A stretch of DNA of 11,729 nucleotides from NCBI GenBank assembly GCA_910580075.1, contig CAJTVR010000020.1:1-11729 (forward strand), given 5' to 3'. Numbering within the stretch: position 1 is the first letter of the stretch; each line of letters starts with the position of its first letter. This DNA is from an uncultured Eubacterium sp. Its GTDB lineage: Bacteria > Bacillota > Clostridia > Lachnospirales > Lachnospiraceae. Shown one piece after another: positions 5,227 through 11,729 of the stretch. The notes beneath the pieces are model-generated. The model was given only the letters and a program-made list of their open reading frames with translations, had not been told where the DNA came from and did not search any database. Made by a program: the position numbers and the translations under genes.

Positions 5227-6303
5227 ATGAAAAAGTATGTAAAATATATGGGTAATGCAGTGTGCGCATTATCCATTCTTTTCGTTGTATGGGCGCTTTG
5301 GCAGATGGACTTTGACTTCCGGCAGGTGAAAGACTGGCGAATGTTTGGGGCTGTCTGTATAGCAGGCATTATTTTAAAAACAGCGACAGTATTTTTATCT
5401 GCATCTGCATGGTTTCTCTGGCTGGAATTTTTTGCCGGCAGACGGTGCGGGCGCACAGAGGCGCTGCGTGTGTATGCAAAAGCCAATATCGGTAAATATC
5501 TGCCCGGAAATGTTATGCATTATGCAGGACGGAATCTCTTTGCAGGGCGGCTGCATTTATCCCAGAAACAGATTGCGGCTGCAACACTTGGTGAAATTGC
5601 GGGCCTGGTGCTTTCAGCTTCCGGTATGGGCGCAGTGCTTGCCTATTCAGAAATGGGTAAGGCGTGCGGGGAAGTCATACAAAAGCTGCAGGCATCGTGG
5701 GCGGAAGTTATGCAGAAGCTGCAGGGACTGTGGGAAACGGATATGCATCCGCTGTCCGTTGATGCAGAAAATACCGGAAACGGGATGTTTTATACAGAGC
5801 AATTATCCGCTACAGCAGTTATTCTGGCAGTGCTCCTGGCAGTTACAGTTCTGGCAGCAGTTTTTTTTGTATGCATTGTGAAAAAAAATAGACATAATAG
5901 TAAGAATTTATGTAAACCGCGGGTCAGACAGAGTTTTTTTGGGAAGAATCAGATGAAAGGGTTTATCAAAACAATGCTGTCTGTCTGTTTGATTTATGCA
6001 TCCGTGCTTATGATCCTGGGGCTGATTTTTGTATTTCTATACTGGTACTGGGAAGGAAGCCTGCAGGGGACACAGGTCAGGATGATTCTGGCAGCCTATA
6101 TTATCTCATGGGTGCTCGGGTTTGCGGTTCCGGGAGCACCGGGTGGAATCGGAGTACGCGAAATGGCGCTGACGCTTCTGCTTTCGCCAGTGATCGGGCG
6201 TGACGTAACCGCGGTGCTGAGTGTTTTACACCGGATGATTACAATTATAGGAGATTTTGCGGCTTATCTGCTGCAAAAAAGGCTGAAAGACGGCATGAAG
6301 TAA
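5227..6303 (+). CDS. Flippase-like integral membrane protein (LPG synthase TM / UPF0104 family)
   Basis: A polytopic membrane protein of 358 residues with hydrophobic segments near the N-terminus (about 10-25 and 40-65), around 110-145, 193-215, and several after 250. Family signatures are ANIGKYLPGNVMHYAGR (86-102) and PGAPGGIGVRE (302-312), as in the transmembrane part of lysylphosphatidylglycerol synthases and the AglD/UPF0104 proteins. The aminoacyl-transfer domain of true MprF is absent. Such stand-alone forms are found next to GT2 enzymes and are thought to move lipid-linked intermediates across the membrane. The start at 5227 has only a weak purine-rich site (GAAAGAAA), suggesting low or coupled translation. 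A loop at 149-170 contains an 11-residue tandem duplication. Another hydrophilic, basic loop lies at about 217-240 (KKNRHNSKN). Confidence 0.82.
   Translation: MKKYVKYMGNAVCALSILFVVWALWQMDFDFRQVKDWRMFGAVCIAGIILKTATVFLSASAWFLWLEFFAGRRCGRTEALRVYAKANIGKYLPGNVMHYAGRNLFAGRLHLSQKQIAAATLGEIAGLVLSASGMGAVLAYSEMGKACGEVIQKLQASWAEVMQKLQGLWETDMHPLSVDAENTGNGMFYTEQLSATAVILAVLLAVTVLAAVFFVCIVKKNRHNSKNLCKPRVRQSFFGKNQMKGFIKTMLSVCLIYASVLMILGLIFVFLYWYWEGSLQGTQVRMILAAYIISWVLGFAVPGAPGGIGVREMALTLLLSPVIGRDVTAVLSVLHRMITIIGDFAAYLLQKRLKDGMK
5671..5736 (+). repeat. 33-bp imperfect tandem duplication in the flippase gene
   Basis: Copies at 5671-5703 and 5704-5736 encode EVIQKLQASWA and EVMQKLQGLWE (residues 149-159 and 160-170). 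They fall in a loop between membrane segments and could form a short amphipathic helix. The frame is kept. Confidence 0.8.
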
Positions 6304-6337
6304 TATCATTTGTAAGCTGAAAACGAGGAGGAGAGAC

Positions 6338-6802
6338 ATGGAGTATTTAACAGCAGCAGTGGAGATGGCAGATGCAATACACCATATTTTACATACGACA
6401 ATAAGAACCGTATATCCAAAGTACTATCCGAAAGAAGTAACAGACTTTTTCTGTCAGCATCATAGCAGGGAGCATGTCTTAGAGGGGATCGCTTCTGGAA
6501 ATATGAGAGTAGTAATAGATCAGAATAAGATTATCGGCATAGGCTGCTATGACGGTAATCATATTACAGGCGTATACGTGCTGCCGGATTACCAGAAACA
6601 GGGCTGCGGCTCAAAGATTATGGATTGTCTGGAAGCGGAAATCTCAAAAAAATATGATACAGTTCTTTTAGAGGCTTCGCTTTCGGCAGTGTTTTTATAT
6701 GAGCACCGGGGATATCAAACGACGGGGCATGGAATTTATGAACTGGAAAATGATGTTAAGCTGGTTTATGAAATTATGGAAAAGAAGCTGAAAGCCAGCT
6801 GA
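6338..6802 (+). CDS. GNAT-family N-acetyltransferase
   Basis: A 154-residue acetyl-CoA-dependent acyltransferase of the GNAT fold, about the usual single-domain size. Motif A is visible as ITGVYVLPDYQKQGCGSK (76-93), in which Q-K-Q-G-C-G (86-91) is the pyrophosphate-binding loop, and motif B as FLYEHRGYQ (119-127). The start is supported by AGGAGGAG ending 5 bases before the ATG. It lies 34 bases behind the flippase gene in the same direction. In this operon it may acetylate an amino sugar of the glycan or a precursor, but GNAT enzymes are too varied for the substrate to be named. It could equally act on a small molecule or protein. Confidence 0.88.
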   Translation: MEYLTAAVEMADAIHHILHTTIRTVYPKYYPKEVTDFFCQHHSREHVLEGIASGNMRVVIDQNKIIGIGCYDGNHITGVYVLPDYQKQGCGSKIMDCLEAEISKKYDTVLLEASLSAVFLYEHRGYQTTGHGIYELENDVKLVYEIMEKKLKAS

Positions 6803-6898
6803 ACCGGGCTTTGTAAATATGTGATATCTGCTGCGGTAATGCGGGCAGGTTCTTGAAAAAGAATCAGAAAGCTCAGAAAGCAAGGAAGGAAACAGGAA

Positions 6899-9673
6899 AT
6901 GAAAACGATAACGTATCCCCGTAACGAAACTGCCGGACACGAAAAACAGCAGACAGTGAACAAGGTCACGATAGCAGTTACAGCAGCAAGCTACAGCGGC
7001 AACAAAGGCGCAGCGGCGATGCTGCAAAGCTCGCTGCTTCAGCTGAAAGAAATTTACGGCAGCCGTCTGGATGTCCGGTTAATGAGTGTATATCCGGGAG
7101 AGGACCTTAAGCAGTGTCCGCACGATTTTGTGAAAATCATTCCGGCACAGCCGCAGAAAATACTGTTTGAAGCATTTCCATGTGCGGTTTTATACCGCAC
7201 ATTCTTCTGGTGTCCGCCCGTTCAGGCGCTGCTTTTAAAAAATAAAATCTTAAAAACATATCTGGAAACCGACCTGGTGATTGACGAAGCCGGAATTGCT
7301 TTTTCGGACAGCCGCGGATTTATTATGAATACGTATGCGTTTGCATGTGCAGCAGTTCCGATGCTGATGGGGACAGCGGTCATCAAGTATTCCCAGGCAC
7401 TCGGGCCGTTTCACCATGCATACAACCGCTTTCTGGCAGGCCTGGTACTGCCGCGCATGAAGCTGGTAATTGCAAGAGGAAGGTATAGTTACGGGCATCT
7501 GAAAGCAGCCGGTATTTATGAAAATGTGCGCCTGTGTGCAGACGGCGCGTTTTCCATGCCGCAGGATAAGCATGTGGAAGCACGTGTAAAACGTATCTGT
7601 GCAAAAGACGGTTTTTCACATACGGTGGCTCTTTCTGTCAGCTCTGTAGTCGAAAAAAAATGTAAAAAGGCTGGGATTGATTACTGTGAAATTATGGCTG
7701 GTTTTATTGAATATCTGACAGAGCACGGGTTTCAGGTTTTTATGTTTGCTAATGCTGCACGCATAAATTCCAGGAAACCGCGCAATAACGACCTGATGAC
7801 TGCAGATGCGGTTGCTAGGGCATACTGGAAAAAGAAGGACAGAGAACGCAGCCAGTTACAGGGAATGGCAAAAGATACGGCAGGCAAGGGATACTGGAGT
7901 AAGAAAAACAGAGAACACAGCCAGTTACAGGGATCGGCAAAAGATGCGGCAGGCAGGAGATACCGGAGTAAGAAAGGCAGAGAGCGCAGCCAGTTACAGG
8001 GAATGGCAAAAGATACGGCAGGCAGGGGATACTGGAGTAAGAAAGGCAGAGAACGCAGCCGGTTACAGGGATTTGCAAAAGATGCGGCAGGCAGAGGATA
8101 CTGGAAAAAGAAAGGCAGAGAGCGCAGCCGGATGCAGGTATCTGGTGGAAAAAATTTAGGATGCAGCTGGATAAAAACATGTGGAAAGCGCGCCAGAGAA
8201 TACAGCCGGATAGAGGCACACAGAAAAGGAGCCGGGAGGTTCCGGCAGACTGTAGTGCATCAGGAAATGCAGCGCAAAAAATACGGCCTGATCTGGGAGC
8301 GCCGGGAAATGGATGCAGAAGAAATCCGTGCTTATATCGGACAGTGTGAGATGCTTGTGGCCAGCAGATTTCATGCGATGGTATTTGCACTTTCCGAACA
8401 GGTTCCTGTGCTGCTGACCGGATGGAGCCATAAATATCTGGAAGTTATGGAACAGTTTGGGCTGGGAGAATACGCTGCTGATTTTTCAAAACTCAGTTTG
8501 GAGGGGCTGATACAGAAGTTTGAAATTTTTCAGAACAATCAGGAGCAGATCCGCTGCAGTATAAAGAAACATCTGCCAGCTGTACAAAAAAGTTCCAGGC
8601 AGAATATCCGCTATGCAGTCAGACTGCTGGATGAGATACTAAAAAACCAGAAAACAGGTAAATTAAACCATGTGATCGACCTTAAAAGTCCGGACCAGTA
8701 TCTGGGAAGGCATATTTCCTGCTGTATGGGATACGCGGCGGATGATGCGGTGCGCGCCAATGCTGCATCCGGGGGAATGGTAACTGCTTTGTTATGCAGT
8801 CTTTTGAAAAACCATGATATAGATGGTGCGTGGGTTGTAAAGACAGCGTTTGCAGAAGACGGAAGCCTGACTTACCAGACTTATATTGCCACAACTATAC
8901 AGCAGATTCAGGAAGCTTCTTCCAGTGTTTATATGAACATTCCGATGCTGTCGCATTTAGACAGGCTGCGCCAGTTTGACGGGAAACTTGCAGTTGTGCT
9001 GACTCCGTGCATGATGCGGGCCTTGTGCCATATTTTGGAAAAAGACAGCAGTCTGCGGGAAAAAATTGTAATCAAAATCGGCCTTTTCTGCAGCGGAACT
9101 CATGATGCAAAAGCCACTGAATATGCTCTTGACAAATGCCGTCTGCCGCGAAATGATGCAGTCAGGCTGTATTACCGCAGAGGACACTGGCGCGGCATAT
9201 CCAGCGTAGTGTATGCCGATGGCAGCCGAAAAGCTTTTTCTTATACAAAATCAGTCTGTGCTTATAAAAATGCATACTTTTTTATAGAAAAACGCTGCCT
9301 TTCATGTAAGGATCAGTTCGCGGAAACGGCTGATATCAGCTTTGGCGATGTATGGCTGCCACAGATGAAAAAAGAGGCCATAAAATACACTGGCTGTGTG
9401 ATACGAAGCCCCAAAGCCTGTGAATGGTTAAAACGTGCCAGGGAGCAGGGGGATCTGCATCTGCGCCCTATGACAGAAATACAGATGTTAAAAAGCCAGA
9501 TGCGGGCGCTGACGTTTAAATACCGGGGAACACGCTTAAACCACAGGCTTGCCGGATGGCTGGCGGAGAAAAACAGGCGGTTTTCCACAGAGCATCCCAA
9601 AGTGCTGAAAAGGATTCCGATGCGGGCGGTTTATTATTATATGTGTGTGATACGGCTGCTTTTGAGCTGGTAG
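6899..9673 (+). CDS. Fusion: polysaccharide pyruvyl transferase + FrhB-like domain, with inserted repeat array
   Basis: A 924-residue protein of two enzymatic parts. Residues about 20-590 are a polysaccharide pyruvyl transferase (WcaK/CsaB type): SYSGNKGAAAML, DLVIDEAG, IKYSQALGPF, ADGAF, KPRNNDLMT, then REMDAEEIRAYIGQC, SRFHAMVFALSE (from 489) and GWSHKYLEVM. These enzymes add ketal-linked pyruvate from phosphoenolpyruvate to glycans. Residues about 597-900 resemble the F420-hydrogenase/dehydrogenase beta subunit: YAADDAVRANAASGGMVTAL, IGLFCSG, then RCLSCKDQFAETADISFGD (from about 798). The ferredoxin-like [4Fe-4S] domain normally preceding it is missing. The two parts are usually separate neighbouring genes. 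Residues 306-420, between NNDLMT and the SRFH half, are a basic tandem-repeat array absent from ordinary homologues. AAGGAAGG at 6882-6889 supports the start. Which sugar is modified is unknown. Confidence 0.85.
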   Translation: MKTITYPRNETAGHEKQQTVNKVTIAVTAASYSGNKGAAAMLQSSLLQLKEIYGSRLDVRLMSVYPGEDLKQCPHDFVKIIPAQPQKILFEAFPCAVLYRTFFWCPPVQALLLKNKILKTYLETDLVIDEAGIAFSDSRGFIMNTYAFACAAVPMLMGTAVIKYSQALGPFHHAYNRFLAGLVLPRMKLVIARGRYSYGHLKAAGIYENVRLCADGAFSMPQDKHVEARVKRICAKDGFSHTVALSVSSVVEKKCKKAGIDYCEIMAGFIEYLTEHGFQVFMFANAARINSRKPRNNDLMTADAVARAYWKKKDRERSQLQGMAKDTAGKGYWSKKNREHSQLQGSAKDAAGRRYRSKKGRERSQLQGMAKDTAGRGYWSKKGRERSRLQGFAKDAAGRGYWKKKGRERSRMQVSGGKNLGCSWIKTCGKRAREYSRIEAHRKGAGRFRQTVVHQEMQRKKYGLIWERREMDAEEIRAYIGQCEMLVASRFHAMVFALSEQVPVLLTGWSHKYLEVMEQFGLGEYAADFSKLSLEGLIQKFEIFQNNQEQIRCSIKKHLPAVQKSSRQNIRYAVRLLDEILKNQKTGKLNHVIDLKSPDQYLGRHISCCMGYAADDAVRANAASGGMVTALLCSLLKNHDIDGAWVVKTAFAEDGSLTYQTYIATTIQQIQEASSSVYMNIPMLSHLDRLRQFDGKLAVVLTPCMMRALCHILEKDSSLREKIVIKIGLFCSGTHDAKATEYALDKCRLPRNDAVRLYYRRGHWRGISSVVYADGSRKAFSYTKSVCAYKNAYFFIEKRCLSCKDQFAETADISFGDVWLPQMKKEAIKYTGCVIRSPKACEWLKRAREQGDLHLRPMTEIQMLKSQMRALTFKYRGTRLNHRLAGWLAEKNRRFSTEHPKVLKRIPMRAVYYYMCVIRLLLSW
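7814..8158 (+). repeat. Five 69-bp tandem repeats inside the pyruvyl transferase gene
   Basis: Units begin at 7814, 7883, 7952, 8021 and 8090. Each encodes 23 residues of the pattern G-R-G-Y-W-S-K-K-G-R-E-R-S-Q-L-Q-G-x-A-K-D-(T/A)-A. Units 1 and 3 end GMAKDTA, while 2 and 4 end G-(S/F)-AKDAA, so a two-unit block of 138 bp has itself been doubled. Unit 5 degenerates in its last seven codons, and a sixth, heavily worn copy can be traced to about 8227 (W-I-K, then RAREYSRI). The array is very rich in Lys and Arg. Confidence 0.93.
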
Positions 9674-9695
9674 ATGGAAAGGAGGCTAATGGTAT

Positions 9696-10160
9696 ATGCT
9701 GTATGTTACAGTGGGTGAAATGGAGCCTTTTGATGGAGATATTGATAACGTTTTTTATGGAAATTATGAAGAATCATGGTTTGAGGATGAATTTGTAAAA
9801 AGGATGGTGCGGGAAGTAGACAGCAGTGAGGTGGTGTCGGCCTGGTGTATCAACAGTCCGGTGCTTGGACCGATTACGTTTGAGCGGATCAGTGGCGGTG
9901 TCAAGGTACTGATTATGCTGTACTGTATGCCACAGATGAAACAATGGGCTTCTTCCTGCGGGGAAAACTGTATGGGGCTGCTGTTTGAAATCGGTGAAAT
10001 GAAAGATATTCATGTAAAATTTTCGCATGTCCCGAAGCGGGAAAGTATACCGGAGGATGCGAAAGCAGTTTTTGAAGATACAGGAAAAGCAGTCAGTAAC
10101 AGGCATGAATTTATGTTAGAGCTGCTGGAAGGTTTGCACATGGCGAGGCAGGAAGGCTGA
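9696..10160 (+). CDS. DUF4869 protein
   Basis: A 154-residue soluble protein matching the DUF4869 family of Clostridia by its landmarks: MLYVTVGEM at the start, SPVLGPITFERISGGVK (54-70), and CGENC (88-92) followed by an amphipathic LLFEIGEMKDI. No signal peptide, membrane segment or catalytic motif is evident; C88 and C92 could bind metal but are not part of a clear site. AAGGAGG at 9679-9685 supports the start. It follows the pyruvyl transferase fusion by 22 bases. Its TGA overlaps the ATG of the P-loop ATPase gene (TGATG), so the two are almost certainly made together in a fixed ratio and probably bind each other. The function of the family is unknown to me. Confidence 0.85.
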   Translation: MLYVTVGEMEPFDGDIDNVFYGNYEESWFEDEFVKRMVREVDSSEVVSAWCINSPVLGPITFERISGGVKVLIMLYCMPQMKQWASSCGENCMGLLFEIGEMKDIHVKFSHVPKRESIPEDAKAVFEDTGKAVSNRHEFMLELLEGLHMARQEG

Positions 10161-11215
10161 TGTTTGGAGATTTTGAATTTCGGTTAAATAGCAGAAATGC
10201 GGATTACAGATTTACAGTTAAGAGAAAAATAACACGTATTACGGGACAGTCTGCAGCAGGAAAATCGGAATTATGCAGGCTGATTACGGCAGGGAGAAAT
10301 CCGAGAGCAGGAATTACGGTTACCTGTCCGTATCCGGTAAGGGTTTTTGATGATTCCCAGTTTTTTTCAATAGCAGCTGTGATTGAAAAAATGAACAGTA
10401 AATATAAAAATCATAACGGCAGGGAATACGGGGATGCTTTAAGAGATGCACTGTCTTTTTATGACAATATACTATTTTTTGCGGATGAGTCGCTAGAGTG
10501 TATGAATTCACATGAATTTTCTGTATTTTGTAAGTATACAGATACTTTTTTTGTTCTTATCAGCAGAGCTGCTTTCAAACATCTTCCGTATAGTTTTACT
10601 GAGATATATGAAATGAGGGCGAGTGGCAGATTCCACACACTGGAACCGGTTTACCCTGCATCAGATTTTCTGGTATTTGATGATACGAAGCAGATTGTTA
10701 CGGAGGACAGCAATTCCGCTTTTCAGTTTATGCAGGCCTTTCATGACGATGTAATATCTGCAAAAGGAAAAAGCAGTATACTGAATGTTATCAGCGACAG
10801 CCAGTGTATCCTGGCTGATGGTGCAGCATTTGGTCCGGAAATGGATCTGGTAACAGGTTATATTCGTGAGAACAGGCTGAATGTCAGGCTGTTTCTGCCG
10901 GAAAGCTTTGAATTTTTGCTGTTAAAAGCTTTGATCAAAGAGGAACGCTGTGATGCTGCAATGAGAAACTTATATGACAAAATAGACGGACTGTTTTTTT
11001 CGTGGGAACATTATTTTACGCGGCGGCTTACAGAATGCACGTACGGACTATATAATGTTTACAGTAAATCCCAGATCAATGAATGCTATGTAAAAGCCTG
11101 CTGTTTTCGAAACAGAGCGGTGTGCAGCCAGGAGTATGTCAGTGATAAGTATCATAAAGTGTTTGCGGAGTATCTGAAAGAGGCTGAAATAGCAGAACCA
11201 ATAAAGAAGCCTTAG
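10160..11215 (+). CDS. P-loop ATPase of unknown function, coupled to DUF4869
   Basis: A 351-residue protein. Walker A is ITGQSAAGKSEL (G29-S36). A Walker B-like strand, ILFFADES (D109, E110), follows after only about 75 residues, and then FFVLISRAAFKHLPYS, a strand ending in Ser-Arg like a sensor motif. There is no clear ABC signature. The C-terminal half has EDSNSAFQFMQAF (from E182), GKSSIL, and ILADGAAFGPEMD (D220, D229), then LFLPESFEFLLLKAL. Spaced acidic residues on successive strands faintly recall a TOPRIM fold, as in OLD-type ATPase-nucleases; this is speculation. No membrane segment is visible. Its ATG overlaps the DUF4869 stop (TGATG) and it has no strong ribosome site beyond AGGAAGG about 8 bases upstream, pointing to translational coupling. 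Relatives in Clostridia are, from memory, uncharacterised and sometimes misnamed. It is the last gene of the run. Confidence 0.8.
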   Translation: MFGDFEFRLNSRNADYRFTVKRKITRITGQSAAGKSELCRLITAGRNPRAGITVTCPYPVRVFDDSQFFSIAAVIEKMNSKYKNHNGREYGDALRDALSFYDNILFFADESLECMNSHEFSVFCKYTDTFFVLISRAAFKHLPYSFTEIYEMRASGRFHTLEPVYPASDFLVFDDTKQIVTEDSNSAFQFMQAFHDDVISAKGKSSILNVISDSQCILADGAAFGPEMDLVTGYIRENRLNVRLFLPESFEFLLLKALIKEERCDAAMRNLYDKIDGLFFSWEHYFTRRLTECTYGLYNVYSKSQINECYVKACCFRNRAVCSQEYVSDKYHKVFAEYLKEAEIAEPIKKP

Positions 11216-11234
11216 AGAAAAATCTTTTCATGTT

Positions 11235-11273
11235 CTTTTAGACAACATTTTATAACAAAATGTTGTCTAAAAG
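11235..11273. repeat. Perfect 17-bp palindrome with 5-base loop
   Basis: Arms CTTTTAGACAACATTTT (11235-11251) and AAAATGTTGTCTAAAAG (11257-11273) pair perfectly around ATAAC. It begins 20 bases after the ATPase stop. Because the 5' arm starts with T and the 3' arm ends with A, and no T-run follows, it is not a standard intrinsic terminator on either strand, although the hairpin could still stall polymerase or protect an RNA end. It could instead be a protein-binding dyad. Confidence 0.85.
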
Positions 11274-11316
11274 TATTCTATATCAATTCTTCTTGTTTTG
11301 CAACCCCAAAGAAAAA

Positions 11317-11382
11317 TTTGTCTATATTTCCAAATTTATGTTCTTATTCTTACATTATTAGATTTCTTTTTGTCTATATTTC
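11317..11382. repeat. 14-bp direct repeat, 52 bases apart
   Basis: TTTGTCTATATTTC occurs at 11317-11330 and again at 11369-11382. The spacing is about five helical turns, as seen for paired operator sites, but in such AT-rich DNA chance is possible. Confidence 0.6.
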
Positions 11383-11526
11383 ATAAAAAATCCAATGTCA
11401 TTCATCGTTGCAATTTAAGTTCCATAAATTAAGAATAAATAAACAAGGTTGTTTTGAAAATTTCCTGTGAAGCCTTGGAAACTTTGCAAATAGCGGGTTT
11501 ACACACAGTTCCTTCATGAATTTGTA

Positions 11527-11553
11527 CATAACATTTTGTTATAAAATGTTATG
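11527..11553. repeat. 11-bp palindrome sharing its core with the one at 11235
   Basis: Arms CATAACATTTT (11527-11537) and AAAATGTTATG (11543-11553) surround GTTAT. Read on the minus strand, its central AACATTTT-ATAAC-AAAATGTT is identical to the core of the first palindrome, so the two cores are inverted relative to each other. It lies about 80 bases before the XRE gene start, a natural position for an operator. Confidence 0.8.
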
Positions 11554-11635
11554 CATGATTAAGAACTTTCGAACGGGTGTTTTGGATATCAAAGAATATC
11601 AGCCTTTTTGCTGCAAAAGGATCATGGAGGAGATT

Positions 11636-11729
11636 ATGCGGAAACTGGATTATGGAAAGATGGGACTGAGAATCCGCCAGGTGCGTAAAGCCAGAGGATG
11701 GTCCCAGGAGGAGCTGGCAAAAAAGTGCA
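11636..11729 (+). CDS. XRE/Cro-C1 family helix-turn-helix regulator, 5' part only
   Basis: The window ends 31 codons into this gene. The visible residues, MGLRIRQVRKARGWSQEELA (9-28), are the typical first two helices of an HTH_3 domain, with the W-S-Q-E-E-L-A start of the helix-turn-helix. The ATG at 11636 is chosen because GGAGG (11626-11630) lies 5 bases upstream; an in-frame ATG at 11624 has AAAAGGA only 2 bases before it. The protein probably binds DNA as a dimer and may control itself through the palindrome at 11527-11553 just upstream. Any C-terminal sensing or enzymatic domain is outside the window. Confidence 0.85.
   Translation, partial: MRKLDYGKMGLRIRQVRKARGWSQEELAKKC

Larger units (their letters stand above)
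11216..11635. other. AT-rich intergenic region between the operon and the XRE regulator gene
   Basis: About 420 bases without a supportable gene on either strand. It holds two palindromes (11235-11273 and 11527-11553) and a 14-base direct repeat (11317-11330, 11369-11382). A weak promoter-like pair, TTGCAA (11409-11414), 17 bases, AAGAAT, points toward the regulator gene but is too far from consensus to call. No classical terminator with a T-run was found after the operon. Confidence 0.5.

Noticed and set aside
7814..8158. CRISPR-like array or independent genes in the repeat region
   Set aside because: The units are directly abutting 69-bp repeats with no unique spacers and read in frame with the pyruvyl transferase. 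The long frames on the other strand and in the other plus frame exist only because the unit length is a multiple of three.
11235..11273. Intrinsic terminator of the operon
   Set aside because: The stem is stable but no T-run follows on either strand, so it is reported as a palindrome only.
11235..11553. IS200/IS605-type element ends
   Set aside because: Those ends carry hairpins in the same strand orientation and flank a transposase. Here the cores are inverted and the 320-bp interior has no gene.

Overview
The window looks like chromosomal DNA of a low-to-mid GC Clostridia, most likely a member of the Lachnospiraceae. This rests on Shine-Dalgarno sites of the GGAGG type, sigma-A style promoters, codon choice, and the gene families present (ROK glucokinase, DUF4869, pyruvyl transferase fused to an FrhB-like domain). 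No tRNA, rRNA, CRISPR array or complete insertion sequence was seen. The organism call is inference.

Region 1 (1-2720) is AT-rich and decayed. It opens with the tail of an unrecognised gene, apparently frameshifted, closed by two strong intrinsic terminators in tandem. A promoter at 648-676 precedes two tiny overlapping reading frames. Next come a DUF1016 (YhcG-type PD-(D/E)XK nuclease) gene cut off inside its catalytic core, and a HEPN-domain gene with an R-x4-H RNase motif broken by two nonsense codons and one frameshift. Both families are common in defence and toxin islands, so this reads as the ruin of such an island.

Region 2 (2996-11215) is a single-direction run of seven genes behind one near-consensus promoter (TTGACA, 17 nt, TATACT). 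In order: ROK-family glucokinase; membrane-anchored GT2 glycosyltransferase; flippase-like membrane protein of the lysylphosphatidylglycerol-synthase TM family; GNAT acetyltransferase; a 924-residue fusion of a polysaccharide pyruvyl transferase to a ferredoxin-less FrhB/F420-hydrogenase-beta-like domain; a DUF4869 protein; and a P-loop ATPase whose start overlaps the DUF4869 stop (TGATG). The first five suggest synthesis, export and decoration (acetyl, ketal pyruvate) of a surface glycan. The last two form a translationally coupled pair of unknown function and are the best candidate for an undescribed system.

This operon carries four separate in-frame-length tandem duplications within 3.2 kb (72 bp x2, 63 bp x2, 33 bp x2, 69 bp x5). 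The largest inserts a basic 23-residue repeat array into the middle of the pyruvyl transferase domain.

Region 3 (11216-11729) is an AT-rich gap holding two palindromes that share a core in opposite orientation, with base-pair-preserving differences in their flanks. A truncated gene for an XRE-type helix-turn-helix regulator runs off the end of the window.
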